Origin: Bdellovibrio sp.
GTDB taxonomy: Bacteria > Myxococcota > SpSt-1050
Length of the DNA stretch: 58,260 nucleotides
Direction of reading: 5' to 3'
NCBI GenBank assembly: GCA_020725805.1
Contig: DYEF01000029.1
Span: forward strand, 1 to 58,260
The notes beneath the pieces were generated by a model that saw only the letters and a list, made by a program, of their open reading frames with translations, had not been told where the DNA came from and did not search any database. Made by a program: the position numbers and the translations under genes. Below are positions 28,314 through 36,044 of the stretch, one piece after another (position 1 is the first letter of the stretch; each line of letters begins with the position of its first letter).

Positions 28314-28713
28314 TCTTTTCGATTGAGATGGCAAATTTTGTTATCCCTGCACCCTTTACCGTATCAATGATATTGACGACCTTGCCGTGATAGACATATC
28401 TGTCGGCGCTGATAATCGCCTGAACATCGGGATTCAACTCGAGTGCCTTTTTGATCTTATCTACAAGTATCTGCGAACTTACTTCCTCACCGTTCAGAAA
28501 AGTTTTGTCATCCTTTGTAATTACTATTGCAATCGTAGAGGGATTGCTCTCCTCGCTGTTTGCCGCCTTCGGAAGTTCGACCTTTATCGATGGTGTAACT
28601 ATATATGTTGCTGTAACCATGAATATAATCAGCAGAACGAGTGTGATATCCACCAGAGGTGTTACGTTGATATCCGTTATCATCTCTTCGTTTTCTGTGG
28701 GTTTACCTGCCAT
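28306..28713 (-). CDS. exbD: ExbD/TolR biopolymer transport protein
   Basis: The 135-aa product has a short cytoplasmic N-terminus, one membrane helix with the key Asp in NVTPLVDITLVLLIIFMV (about 15-35) and a periplasmic domain. This Asp carries protons in ExbD/TolR. It overlaps exbB by 11 bases and tonB by 8, so the three form a tight operon with ExbB-ExbD-TonB stoichiometry set by coupled translation. Confidence 0.92.
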   Translation of the reverse strand: MAGKPTENEEMITDINVTPLVDITLVLLIIFMVTATYIVTPSIKVELPKAANSEESNPSTIAIVITKDDKTFLNGEEVSSQILVDKIKKALELNPDVQAIISADRYVYHGKVVNIIDTVKGAGITKFAISIEKNE

Positions 28714-29341
28714 CTTTATCTCCGGTATTTTTATTCTCAGAAATCAAAAATGCCTCCCTCACCGCCGTCTCGGACTCCGTAACAATCCTCTTTATCCACC
28801 TCATAAAATAGTTGTATGCCACGACAGCCGGAATCGCCACAAAGAGTCCGACGGCCGTTGCAACGAGCGCCTCCGAGATACCTGCCATCACTACCGCTGC
28901 ACCGCCCTGCTGATTTACAGAGAGGTCGTGAAATGCCTTGATTATGCCGAGCACCGTCCCGAAGAGCCCGATGAAAGGTGCGTTATTCCCGAGAGTTCCC
29001 AGAAAGGCAAGCCTCTTCTCCAGAGAAAGTTTCTCCCGCATTACCGCGATATTCAGCGACTCCTCCCGTTTTGCGGCGTCCGTCCCGTTTGCAATCGTAA
29101 AGGAGAGTATTCTCTCAAAGAATGTCCTGCCGTTTGCAATACTCTCACTCACAGACAAGATACCTTTTTCCCTGATATTTCTGATTATCTCCTCAAATCT
29201 CTCCTTCTTTATCTCCCTCATCTTAAAGATGATGAACTTCTCTATCATAATCGCAACGGAAAAGACCGAGAGAACGAGCAGCAGATAAAGCACCCACTCC
29301 GCACCCGAAAGCGTGATATTCAAAAGTTTCTGAACAAGCAT
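28703..29341 (-). CDS. exbB: ExbB/TolQ proton-channel protein
   Basis: The 212-aa product has three membrane segments (about 15-35, 110-135 and 150-180) and the conserved region GLFGTVLGIIKAF and AVGLFVAIPAVVAYN typical of MotA/TolQ/ExbB proteins. It forms the pentameric stator around ExbD. It is the first gene of the exbB-exbD-tonB operon. I call it ExbB instead of TolQ because of the TonB-like third gene; the distinction is not certain. Confidence 0.92.
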   Translation of the reverse strand: MLVQKLLNITLSGAEWVLYLLLVLSVFSVAIMIEKFIIFKMREIKKERFEEIIRNIREKGILSVSESIANGRTFFERILSFTIANGTDAAKREESLNIAVMREKLSLEKRLAFLGTLGNNAPFIGLFGTVLGIIKAFHDLSVNQQGGAAVVMAGISEALVATAVGLFVAIPAVVAYNYFMRWIKRIVTESETAVREAFLISENKNTGDKDGR

Positions 29342-29480
29342 AAATACTCCTTAAAAAAGCGGAGTTATTTTATATCCAGCAGATTAATAGTGCAAGATTA
29401 TTAAGACAGAATAAAAAAAGAAGTAGATTTAGCAGTGAGCTAACTGTCACTTATCAATTTTCTTTTTTCTTTGTCAATAA

Positions 29481-29508
29481 AAACACAGGTTTTTTAACCC
29501 TGTTTTTG
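29481..29508 (-). terminator. probable terminator after hepT
   Basis: AAA-C-ACAGG (29481-29489) pairs with CCTGT-T-TTT (29499-29507) with one mismatch and a 9-base loop. On the minus strand the stem is followed by TTTTTATT, as expected at the end of the mntA-hepT unit. The same hairpin has T residues on the plus-strand side, so it may work in both directions. It is flanked by the direct repeat GTCAATAAAA at 29473-29482 and 29509-29518. Confidence 0.5.
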
Positions 29509-29605
29509 GTCAATAAAATATTTTCTGAATTTTTTTCCGCCCTCGAAATTAACCTTCCTCTCTTTCACTAAATTATATATGACCCTTCAAGGTTATTCAT
29601 TGAAT

Positions 29606-29971
29606 TTAATCTGATTCAGGAAAAGATTCTTTAAGTTTTTTCTTTAGTTCAGGGAGTTCGTTTTTTACTATATTCCACACAATTTCATAATCAACAACGA
29701 AGTAGCCATGAATTAAACGATGCCTAAGCCCAATAATTTGTGACCATTGTATTTCTTTGTGTATTTCCTGTATATGTTTTGGAATTTTATTAGAAGCCTC
29801 TCCGATAACCTCAAGATTTCTCAAGATAGCATCGATTGTCTTCGAATCTTTTAAGAATTCCTCATAGGACAACCCTTCAATATAGGACTCGATTTTCTGA
29901 ATACTATCCAGAATATCCGCAACGAATAATTTCCAGTCTCTTTTAGACATAGTTGAGGTCTTTCTGAACAC
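29606..29971 (-). CDS. hepT: HepT-like HEPN ribonuclease toxin
   Basis: The 121-aa product is a HEPN/DUF86 protein. The RX4HXY catalytic motif is complete as RHRLIHGY (about residues 87-94), the hallmark of the HepT toxin, an RNase that is neutralised when its MNT partner adds AMP to the Tyr of this motif. The gene overlaps its partner mntA by 29 bases, the usual order of antitoxin first. It is AT-rich like the island around it. Confidence 0.92.
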   Translation of the reverse strand: MFRKTSTMSKRDWKLFVADILDSIQKIESYIEGLSYEEFLKDSKTIDAILRNLEVIGEASNKIPKHIQEIHKEIQWSQIIGLRHRLIHGYFVVDYEIVWNIVKNELPELKKKLKESFPESD

Positions 29972-30239
29972 TTTCCCAAAGCTTTGGTTTTTGCTTTATT
30001 GCATTATAAGTCAGAAGGTCGACTCTTACCTCTAAAATTTTCTCTAAATAATCAGCCAGCTCAATAAACTCAAGTCCTATTGGTCTTTCAAATTCCACCA
30101 GAATATCAACATCGCTTATTTCTGTATTCTCTGCTCTTGCATAAGAACCAAATATTCCGATTCTGGATACACCATACTTTTCTCTCAGCTCATCCTTGTG
30201 TTTACTTAAAATCTCTTTTATATTTTCAACTGTTTTCAA
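29943..30239 (-). CDS. mntA: MntA-like nucleotidyltransferase antitoxin
   Basis: The 98-aa product is a minimal nucleotidyltransferase. The GSX10DXD motif is intact: GSYARAENTEISDVD at about residues 31-45. In MntA/HepT systems this enzyme AMPylates the toxin. It starts the two-gene unit and overlaps hepT. The ATG has only a weak ribosome-binding site. A type VII toxin-antitoxin role is inferred from the family. Confidence 0.92.
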   Translation of the reverse strand: MKTVENIKEILSKHKDELREKYGVSRIGIFGSYARAENTEISDVDILVEFERPIGLEFIELADYLEKILEVRVDLLTYNAIKQKPKLWESVQKDLNYV

Positions 30240-30310
30240 AAATCTGCTCCTTCTATGATATTTATCTCTTCCTTGGTTAACTAATACAACTTATATACCA
30301 TAATGTCAAT

Positions 30311-30500
30311 CTAATGTCCCATCCAACGGCCATCCACAATCCTAATCTCCTCTTCTGTCAAATTTTAAAGTTTATAGACCATTCCATCAATCTGCCGTTC
30401 ATATTCTTTGACCTTTGCTTGCTTGGCTTCGTTTTGTAAATAATCATCATCTTTTGTTATCGCAAGGATTTTATCTACAAGGTCAATAAAGGGTTGTTGT
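30311..30500 (-). pseudogene. broken C-terminal copy of an Eco57I-like methyltransferase
   Basis: Read on the minus strand this stretch encodes DLVDKILAITKDDDYL, then KQAKVKEYERQIDGMVYKL, a stop codon, and NLTEEEIRIVDG. It is closely similar to the last 60 residues of the methyltransferase encoded at 32317-36027 (ELVDKILAITKGEDYI, VKEYERQIDQLVYELYGL, TEEEIKIVEG). It has an internal TAA, no start and no upstream remainder of the gene. It is a relic of a second or earlier methyltransferase C-terminus, now separated from the intact gene by the TcmP fusion gene. Confidence 0.85.
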
Positions 30501-30550
30501 TGAAATTTATAATCTTAAACGACCAATATTTAATCATATCGAAGTTATTC

Positions 30551-32320
30551 TTAACTTTTCTTCTCTATAAAAATATCTTTGGTGTTATATATACTTGATG
30601 GAGTACCAAACTTTATGTGATATTCTATATTGTTCTTTTTACAGAAATTTGTTAATTTGTTAACCATCTCTTTGTAAAACTCCTCGCTGTTTTTCCATAA
30701 CGATTGAAGATTATTACTATAATTAGCCAATCTGTTATAGTTTAGTTTTCCAAATATTATTTTTTTAACAAATTTAATATTTTCAAGAATAAATTCTATA
30801 TTGTCTGCTGTCTCATCTAATTCAATTGTAGGGTACGGTTCCATGCTTACCCATGTATTTAACCCGTATTGAGATAGTTCTTTTAATGAATCTATTCTCT
30901 TCTTATACGGTGCTGAAAATGGTTCGTATTTGTTTCTAAAACTATCATTCAACGAAACCAGAGTGATACCATATTCATTAGTCTGCAAAAATTTTTCACT
31001 ATTTAAAATTTCTGGAGGATAAACTCCTTTTGTCAGAGTGGTAACTTTAATCCCCTCTCTATTTAATCTTTCAATTATCTTCAATGTAAGTTCTTTTATT
31101 TCAGGAACTAATTCTTTTTTTTCTGAATCATACATAAATGGATCAGACATAAAACAAAGGTGAACAAAATCAATCTCATCTTTGTACTTTGGAATTTCTT
31201 GCTCTAAAAGTTCCAAAGCGTTTGCAGCAATTCTCGGCATTCTCCAATCCTCATAATTCTTAACCCAACCAAACTTTCTTGCCATCATCATTGCATAGCA
31301 TGGGAATTTACATCCGTGTTTGCATCCTGTAATATGGTTGATAGTCCAATTGCCATATTCAACCTTGGTCTTATAGAGTAGTGTTTTTTTTTCTATCTTT
31401 CCAATTCCTGAGTTAATATCAAGGATGTTCTCTTTATAGAAATCTTTTCCAAATAATGTAGGACCTATTTCTTTTTCCTTCTGTCTGCTATACACATCTT
31501 TTATTATATTTGTGATTGTGGTCTTTTTCGAAGCGAACAAAAGATAGTATAAAATATCATTTCTGTCAGGATATTTTATATCATACCCAATTACTTTTAA
31601 ATTTTGTGATGTGAATACTACAACATAATCTTCTAAAATCTTTCTGCGGTCTGCATTAATAATATTAACATCGTCGCCAATGAACTCTTCCAATGTTTTT
31701 ACCGTCTTTAATTCCTTCACATTCAAGGCTTCACCACGGTGTTTTTTTCTGGCTACACCACTTGTTCTTGTAACTCCTTCTAAAATGTAATTAAACAAGA
31801 TGTCTTTGGGGTTTTGTAACTTTACTATCTCCTGCATTGTGATTTTCTTTATTTGCAATCCGGTAGGGTCTACTAGAATAAAAAGAGGATGTTGATTGGT
31901 ATTATTTATTGATCTTACAATCTGCGTTATAACTTTATTACAGTCGTCATTGAAAAAACATACTTTAACATTTTTAAGTGAGTTTTCGGATATGTATTTT
32001 TCAACTATTCCCTTCAAATGATTAAAGTTCTTTTTGTTTTTCTCAACTAAGAATATTTTGAATTTCAAATTACTCTTGAAACTGTTTTTCTTGCTAGCGA
32101 TTTTTTTAAGAAAAATAATGGGGGAACCATCTCTTTTATTTCCATTGTCAATATATTCGCCTCTCCCAGCAAATAAATCCACAATATACCATTCATTTTG
32201 TACCCAGTCTTGTTTATTCCAAATGGTAAGCCATATATCAAATACCTTTTCTAATACCTCAAGTTTTGTCTTTGTAGATGGTCTATTGCTTATATCCCAT
32301 AAACGATTTTGGTTTTTCAT
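30551..32320 (-). CDS. TcmP-like methyltransferase-fold protein fused to a three-Cys (radical-SAM-like) domain
   Basis: The 589-aa protein has two halves. Residues 1-300 resemble the three-Cys-motif partner protein TcmP, with a Rossmann-type motif DLFAGRGEY (48-56) and a DPTG motif (151-154) as in SAM-dependent methyltransferases. Residues 315-589 hold TGC-KHG-CKFP-CYA, that is Cys333, Cys337 and Cys341 in a CX3CX3C spacing, followed by SDPF, TTLTKG and SMEPYP segments as in radical-SAM/spore-photolyase-like proteins. The usual radical SAM spacing is CX3CX2C. The partners are normally separate genes, so this is a natural fusion. It is translationally coupled to the methyltransferase by ATGA at 32317-32320. 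Substrate and function are unknown. Confidence 0.75.
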   Translation of the reverse strand: MKNQNRLWDISNRPSTKTKLEVLEKVFDIWLTIWNKQDWVQNEWYIVDLFAGRGEYIDNGNKRDGSPIIFLKKIASKKNSFKSNLKFKIFLVEKNKKNFNHLKGIVEKYISENSLKNVKVCFFNDDCNKVITQIVRSINNTNQHPLFILVDPTGLQIKKITMQEIVKLQNPKDILFNYILEGVTRTSGVARKKHRGEALNVKELKTVKTLEEFIGDDVNIINADRRKILEDYVVVFTSQNLKVIGYDIKYPDRNDILYYLLFASKKTTITNIIKDVYSRQKEKEIGPTLFGKDFYKENILDINSGIGKIEKKTLLYKTKVEYGNWTINHITGCKHGCKFPCYAMMMARKFGWVKNYEDWRMPRIAANALELLEQEIPKYKDEIDFVHLCFMSDPFMYDSEKKELVPEIKELTLKIIERLNREGIKVTTLTKGVYPPEILNSEKFLQTNEYGITLVSLNDSFRNKYEPFSAPYKKRIDSLKELSQYGLNTWVSMEPYPTIELDETADNIEFILENIKFVKKIIFGKLNYNRLANYSNNLQSLWKNSEEFYKEMVNKLTNFCKKNNIEYHIKFGTPSSIYNTKDIFIEKKS

Positions 32321-35300
32321 AAGCCGTCTCCTTCCACAATTTTTATTTCCTCTTCGGTCAAACCGTAGAGTTCATACACCAGCTGGTCAATCTGGCGCTC
32401 GTATTCCTTGACCTCTGCCTGCTTGGTCGGATTATCAATATAATCCTCACCCTTTGTTATAGCAAGGATTTTATCTACCAATTCTTCTATTTGCTTTTCT
32501 ATTTGCTCGTTCGCGAAAATAATTGGAGGAATGGGGATTCTTTCAATTAAAATTTTTTGTAATCCTCTACTTCCTGAACCTAATTTTATAGAATATCCAT
32601 TTTCTAATAAATATTCACCAATTTTGCTGTTTAGAGTTCCAAGAAAATATTTTTGATTATTCCCTGACATAAAAAAAGTTGTTTTATCTAAATAAAATTC
32701 TTTAGTAGTGAAAGAAAACCTTGGATAATTTTTTGTTCCATCAAAATAAATTTTTATTGTTTCAGAATAAACCACCTTTTCCTTCTCAAACTCGGAGTAG
32801 TAGGCAATCTGATCCTGTGTTTCAAACCATTTATTGCCTGTTTTTTTTCGTGCATTAAAACCAAGTTTAGGATACTTCTTACCTGATTGTTCAAGTTGTC
32901 TTATATCAAAATTATTAAGGAAATACTTCTTTAAGGCTGGAAATTCGCTAATATCCAAGTTTAGAGCAGGAAAAGTACCAATCACCCACAACCCCGCCCA
33001 TTCATAATAATACCTTTTGATATCCCTTCCTCGCAATATGGGCTTGATAACGGCTTCGGTGCGTTTTCTTTCTTCTTTGTCCTTGCAATTTGCCAGTATC
33101 TCGTCTCGCTTTTCTGTGCTGATGATAAAGGCGTCGTTCAAACCAGTTAATACTCCACGGTAAATATTTACATCCCAGTCTCTGAGCGGCTTACCGATTC
33201 GCTCTATTTTCTCCTTGAGCCGTTGCTCGGCGTTGCTTCCAATGAACCACGCATCTTTGGTGAGTCTCTCAATCACAACACCGCTATTTGTTAATTCACT
33301 ATGCAGGTCAACAGACTCTTCATCTCTTCTCTTGCTTATTGTAACCGCTCGCAGATTATAAGTTAATTCTTTATTAATGCCCTTTGCAAGCTTATCTATA
33401 AAATCCATCTGCTCTCTCTCTGTTTTTAATTTCATCTGCTTTGAGAAATGTATCTGACCTGAAGCCTTCTTTCTTTTTATATCGGACTTTTTTATCAGTA
33501 AGATATTTGTATCAACAGTTGCGTTCTCAAAAACATCTGGTCCAAGGTCAATTAGTATCAGTGGATTATAATTTGTGAAAAATTCTCTTAACTTCTCGCC
33601 ATATCCTGCACGCATCCACTTGTTTGATGTAATATAACAGAGTAATCCACTTTCTTTTAATAAGCTTATACCTTTCTCATAAAAGAGACAATAGATATCA
33701 CCCATTCTATCAAATGTCTCAAAATTTTGCTCTTTATATAAATCTGCGTATTTCTCTCCTTTTACACTATTATTACTCTCTTTATTAAGTTTATCTCCAT
33801 AATAAGCCTTTTGAAGCTGAATATACGGAGGATTTCCAATCACAATATCAAATCCATCACTTATTCCAAACATCCATTCGGGGTCGAACCAGTCGGCTGA
33901 TTTGTTTGTATCGTATGGATTCCATTGTGCGATTTTCTCTGTTGCTTCTGCCGGAAAACCACTGCTTTTAAGCATATTTGCAAGTTCTGTTCTTAACTCT
34001 GAGTCTTTCTTCTTGAGTTTATCTTTCTCTTTGGTATTTATAGTTGTAAAGTATTGATTCCTTATCTTTTTAATCTCTTCTTCTAATCTTCTGACCTCGC
34101 CTGACATCAGGCTTAATTGTTTTGGTCTTGGCAAACCTATCAGTGTATTTGCAGAGACAAACTTTGTCTCAAGGTTGGGAAGCGGCTCTATGCTAAGATT
34201 AGGTTTTGTCCTGTCAACCTTTTCATCCACAAGGAGTGAGATAAAGAATCTGAGTTTTGATATCTGAATGGCTATGGGCTGGTTGTCAACACCATATATA
34301 CAGTTCTGAATGAGATAAAGCTTTCTTCCATAGTCAAGTTCATTAAGGGTAAAGCTCTCTTCTATTCTCTGTATTATCTCCTGTCTTATCTTGGGGTCTG
34401 TTATCTGATTTGCTACTTTGACCTGCTCTGCCTTCCATCCTTCGTTATGAGGATCAAGTTTATGAAGTATATTAACAAGCATCTGGAGTGCACCCATTGG
34501 AAAAGCACCTGAACCAACAGCAGGGTCAAGGAGTTTCAGGTTATGAATGGCATTTATTAATCTTTCTGTAGTTACTTTATCAAAGGGGTTTGCATCATCT
34601 TCATAGGAAAAAAGCTTCTCAAGTGCAGAATCGCTTATATTACTTTCTGCTAATTGTGTTTTGAAATACTCCTTAAGGGATTCTCTTACCATATAGTCCA
34701 CTATCTCTCGTGGTGTATAGTAACTACCCGTTGCCTTTCTTGCAGTTGTTGCTGTTTCAGGGTTGTAAGAAGCAAGGAGATTTTCAAAGACCCTTCCAAG
34801 AAGCTCTGGGTCAAGGGCTACCTCTTTATCTACTGGTGTGTTTTCATCTATGGTAAAGTTATAAGAACTCAGTATATTAACAATACCTCTGACCTCGTAT
34901 TTCTTATTTTTTGTACCGTACTCTTCGTTTAAATTAACTTCTTGCTTATCTGAAAAGAATAAAAAATTCGGGACAACGGGCTGTTTCTTTGGGTCATCAG
35001 AAAAACCATCTATGCGAATCTCTTTGCCTGTTTCATTTGATTCATCATCCTTAGCCTTATCATGGCATTCAAAAAGACCACCGTTTAAAAAAGGAATATC
35101 ATTAAAGAGTTCTTTCATTCTGTCAGGCTCTTTAAATAGGTTATGATGTCTGAAATAGTAATGATTCATATAGTCTTTATTAAGATAGCCCTTATATCTT
35201 TCTTCTCTACGGAATTTTCTCTGCTCAATGGGTGTATTTAAGGTGGCAAAGAAGAGGTTCTGCAGTATGGCAAGGTAATAGGTACCTTTGTCTGGCGAAA

Positions 35301-36027
35301 TGTCTTTTAAAATTTCTTTAAGGAATCCTAAATCAAAGAGTTCCCTTTTGACTATCCCTTTCTTACTCATAAACCATATGAATATTAGCCTTGTGATGAG
35401 CCTTATTAGGCCGATGTTTCTGCCGCTTGGCTCTGCCTCTGCCTCGGGTGGGAATTTTGCCTCTTTCAATGCCCAGAAATACCAGTTGGCAACCTCCTGA
35501 TAAAACTCCTTTGTGACCTTTTCGACTGAGAAGGCTTCTTTTATACTCTTTATCGAGGAATAATCACAACTCCCCACATACTCAATAAACGTCCTGTTTG
35601 GTTCACCTTTACCAACATAGTAAGTAAATCTCTTGTAATGACTCCACTCTCTTTGTGTGCCTTTGTATTCGGGATAGATAAATGAGAATCTGAAATTCTG
35701 AAATTCATCATAATAGACAAAAATACCGCCGGAATATCCGATATTATCGCTGAGTTTTAAGATCTTTTTTGAATGTTCGTATTGCCTTCTCTTACTTGAT
35801 CGCTCTGTAAGTTGGCTTTTTACCTTGAATGCATAAATCACGATACTCTCATCATCATTTAACTTTATATCACCAATCTTTTCACCATCAGTAAAATTAT
35901 CATCCTTGAGCACGTGCCCTTCTTCATCAGAAGGCTTAAAATTGCGGCTTGCAGTTCTGAAATATTCCTTCAACAACTCTTTATTGAAATTATCTCTAAG
36001 TTTAGTTAGTTTATCAAAGGTGTTCAT
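32317..36027 (-). CDS. Eco57I-like adenine DNA methyltransferase (type IIG-like)
   Basis: The 1236-aa protein has an N-terminal region (about 1-180) with a possible degenerate nuclease core (AFKVK near 66-70 and LTERSSKRRQ), a helical region, the methyltransferase domain with TGSYYTP, DPAVGSGAF (about 502) and GNPPYIQ (about 731), and a C-terminal target-recognition and coiled region ending in EEEIKIVEG. NPPY indicates N6-adenine methylation. It lies 17 bases after the PLD-helicase gene and overlaps the TcmP fusion, so all three form one operon. BREX and DISARM partner genes are absent. Whether the N-terminal nuclease is active is not clear, since the expected acidic residue before KxK is not obvious. 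Confidence 0.9.
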   Translation of the reverse strand: MNTFDKLTKLRDNFNKELLKEYFRTASRNFKPSDEEGHVLKDDNFTDGEKIGDIKLNDDESIVIYAFKVKSQLTERSSKRRQYEHSKKILKLSDNIGYSGGIFVYYDEFQNFRFSFIYPEYKGTQREWSHYKRFTYYVGKGEPNRTFIEYVGSCDYSSIKSIKEAFSVEKVTKEFYQEVANWYFWALKEAKFPPEAEAEPSGRNIGLIRLITRLIFIWFMSKKGIVKRELFDLGFLKEILKDISPDKGTYYLAILQNLFFATLNTPIEQRKFRREERYKGYLNKDYMNHYYFRHHNLFKEPDRMKELFNDIPFLNGGLFECHDKAKDDESNETGKEIRIDGFSDDPKKQPVVPNFLFFSDKQEVNLNEEYGTKNKKYEVRGIVNILSSYNFTIDENTPVDKEVALDPELLGRVFENLLASYNPETATTARKATGSYYTPREIVDYMVRESLKEYFKTQLAESNISDSALEKLFSYEDDANPFDKVTTERLINAIHNLKLLDPAVGSGAFPMGALQMLVNILHKLDPHNEGWKAEQVKVANQITDPKIRQEIIQRIEESFTLNELDYGRKLYLIQNCIYGVDNQPIAIQISKLRFFISLLVDEKVDRTKPNLSIEPLPNLETKFVSANTLIGLPRPKQLSLMSGEVRRLEEEIKKIRNQYFTTINTKEKDKLKKKDSELRTELANMLKSSGFPAEATEKIAQWNPYDTNKSADWFDPEWMFGISDGFDIVIGNPPYIQLQKAYYGDKLNKESNNSVKGEKYADLYKEQNFETFDRMGDIYCLFYEKGISLLKESGLLCYITSNKWMRAGYGEKLREFFTNYNPLILIDLGPDVFENATVDTNILLIKKSDIKRKKASGQIHFSKQMKLKTEREQMDFIDKLAKGINKELTYNLRAVTISKRRDEESVDLHSELTNSGVVIERLTKDAWFIGSNAEQRLKEKIERIGKPLRDWDVNIYRGVLTGLNDAFIISTEKRDEILANCKDKEERKRTEAVIKPILRGRDIKRYYYEWAGLWVIGTFPALNLDISEFPALKKYFLNNFDIRQLEQSGKKYPKLGFNARKKTGNKWFETQDQIAYYSEFEKEKVVYSETIKIYFDGTKNYPRFSFTTKEFYLDKTTFFMSGNNQKYFLGTLNSKIGEYLLENGYSIKLGSGSRGLQKILIERIPIPPIIFANEQIEKQIEELVDKILAITKGEDYIDNPTKQAEVKEYERQIDQLVYELYGLTEEEIKIVEGDGL

Positions 36028-36044
36028 AAAACAAAACCCCTATT

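Noticed and set aside
28451-29404. 317-codon plus-strand open frame across exbD and exbB
   Set aside because: It is antisense to two well-supported membrane protein genes and encodes no family-like sequence.
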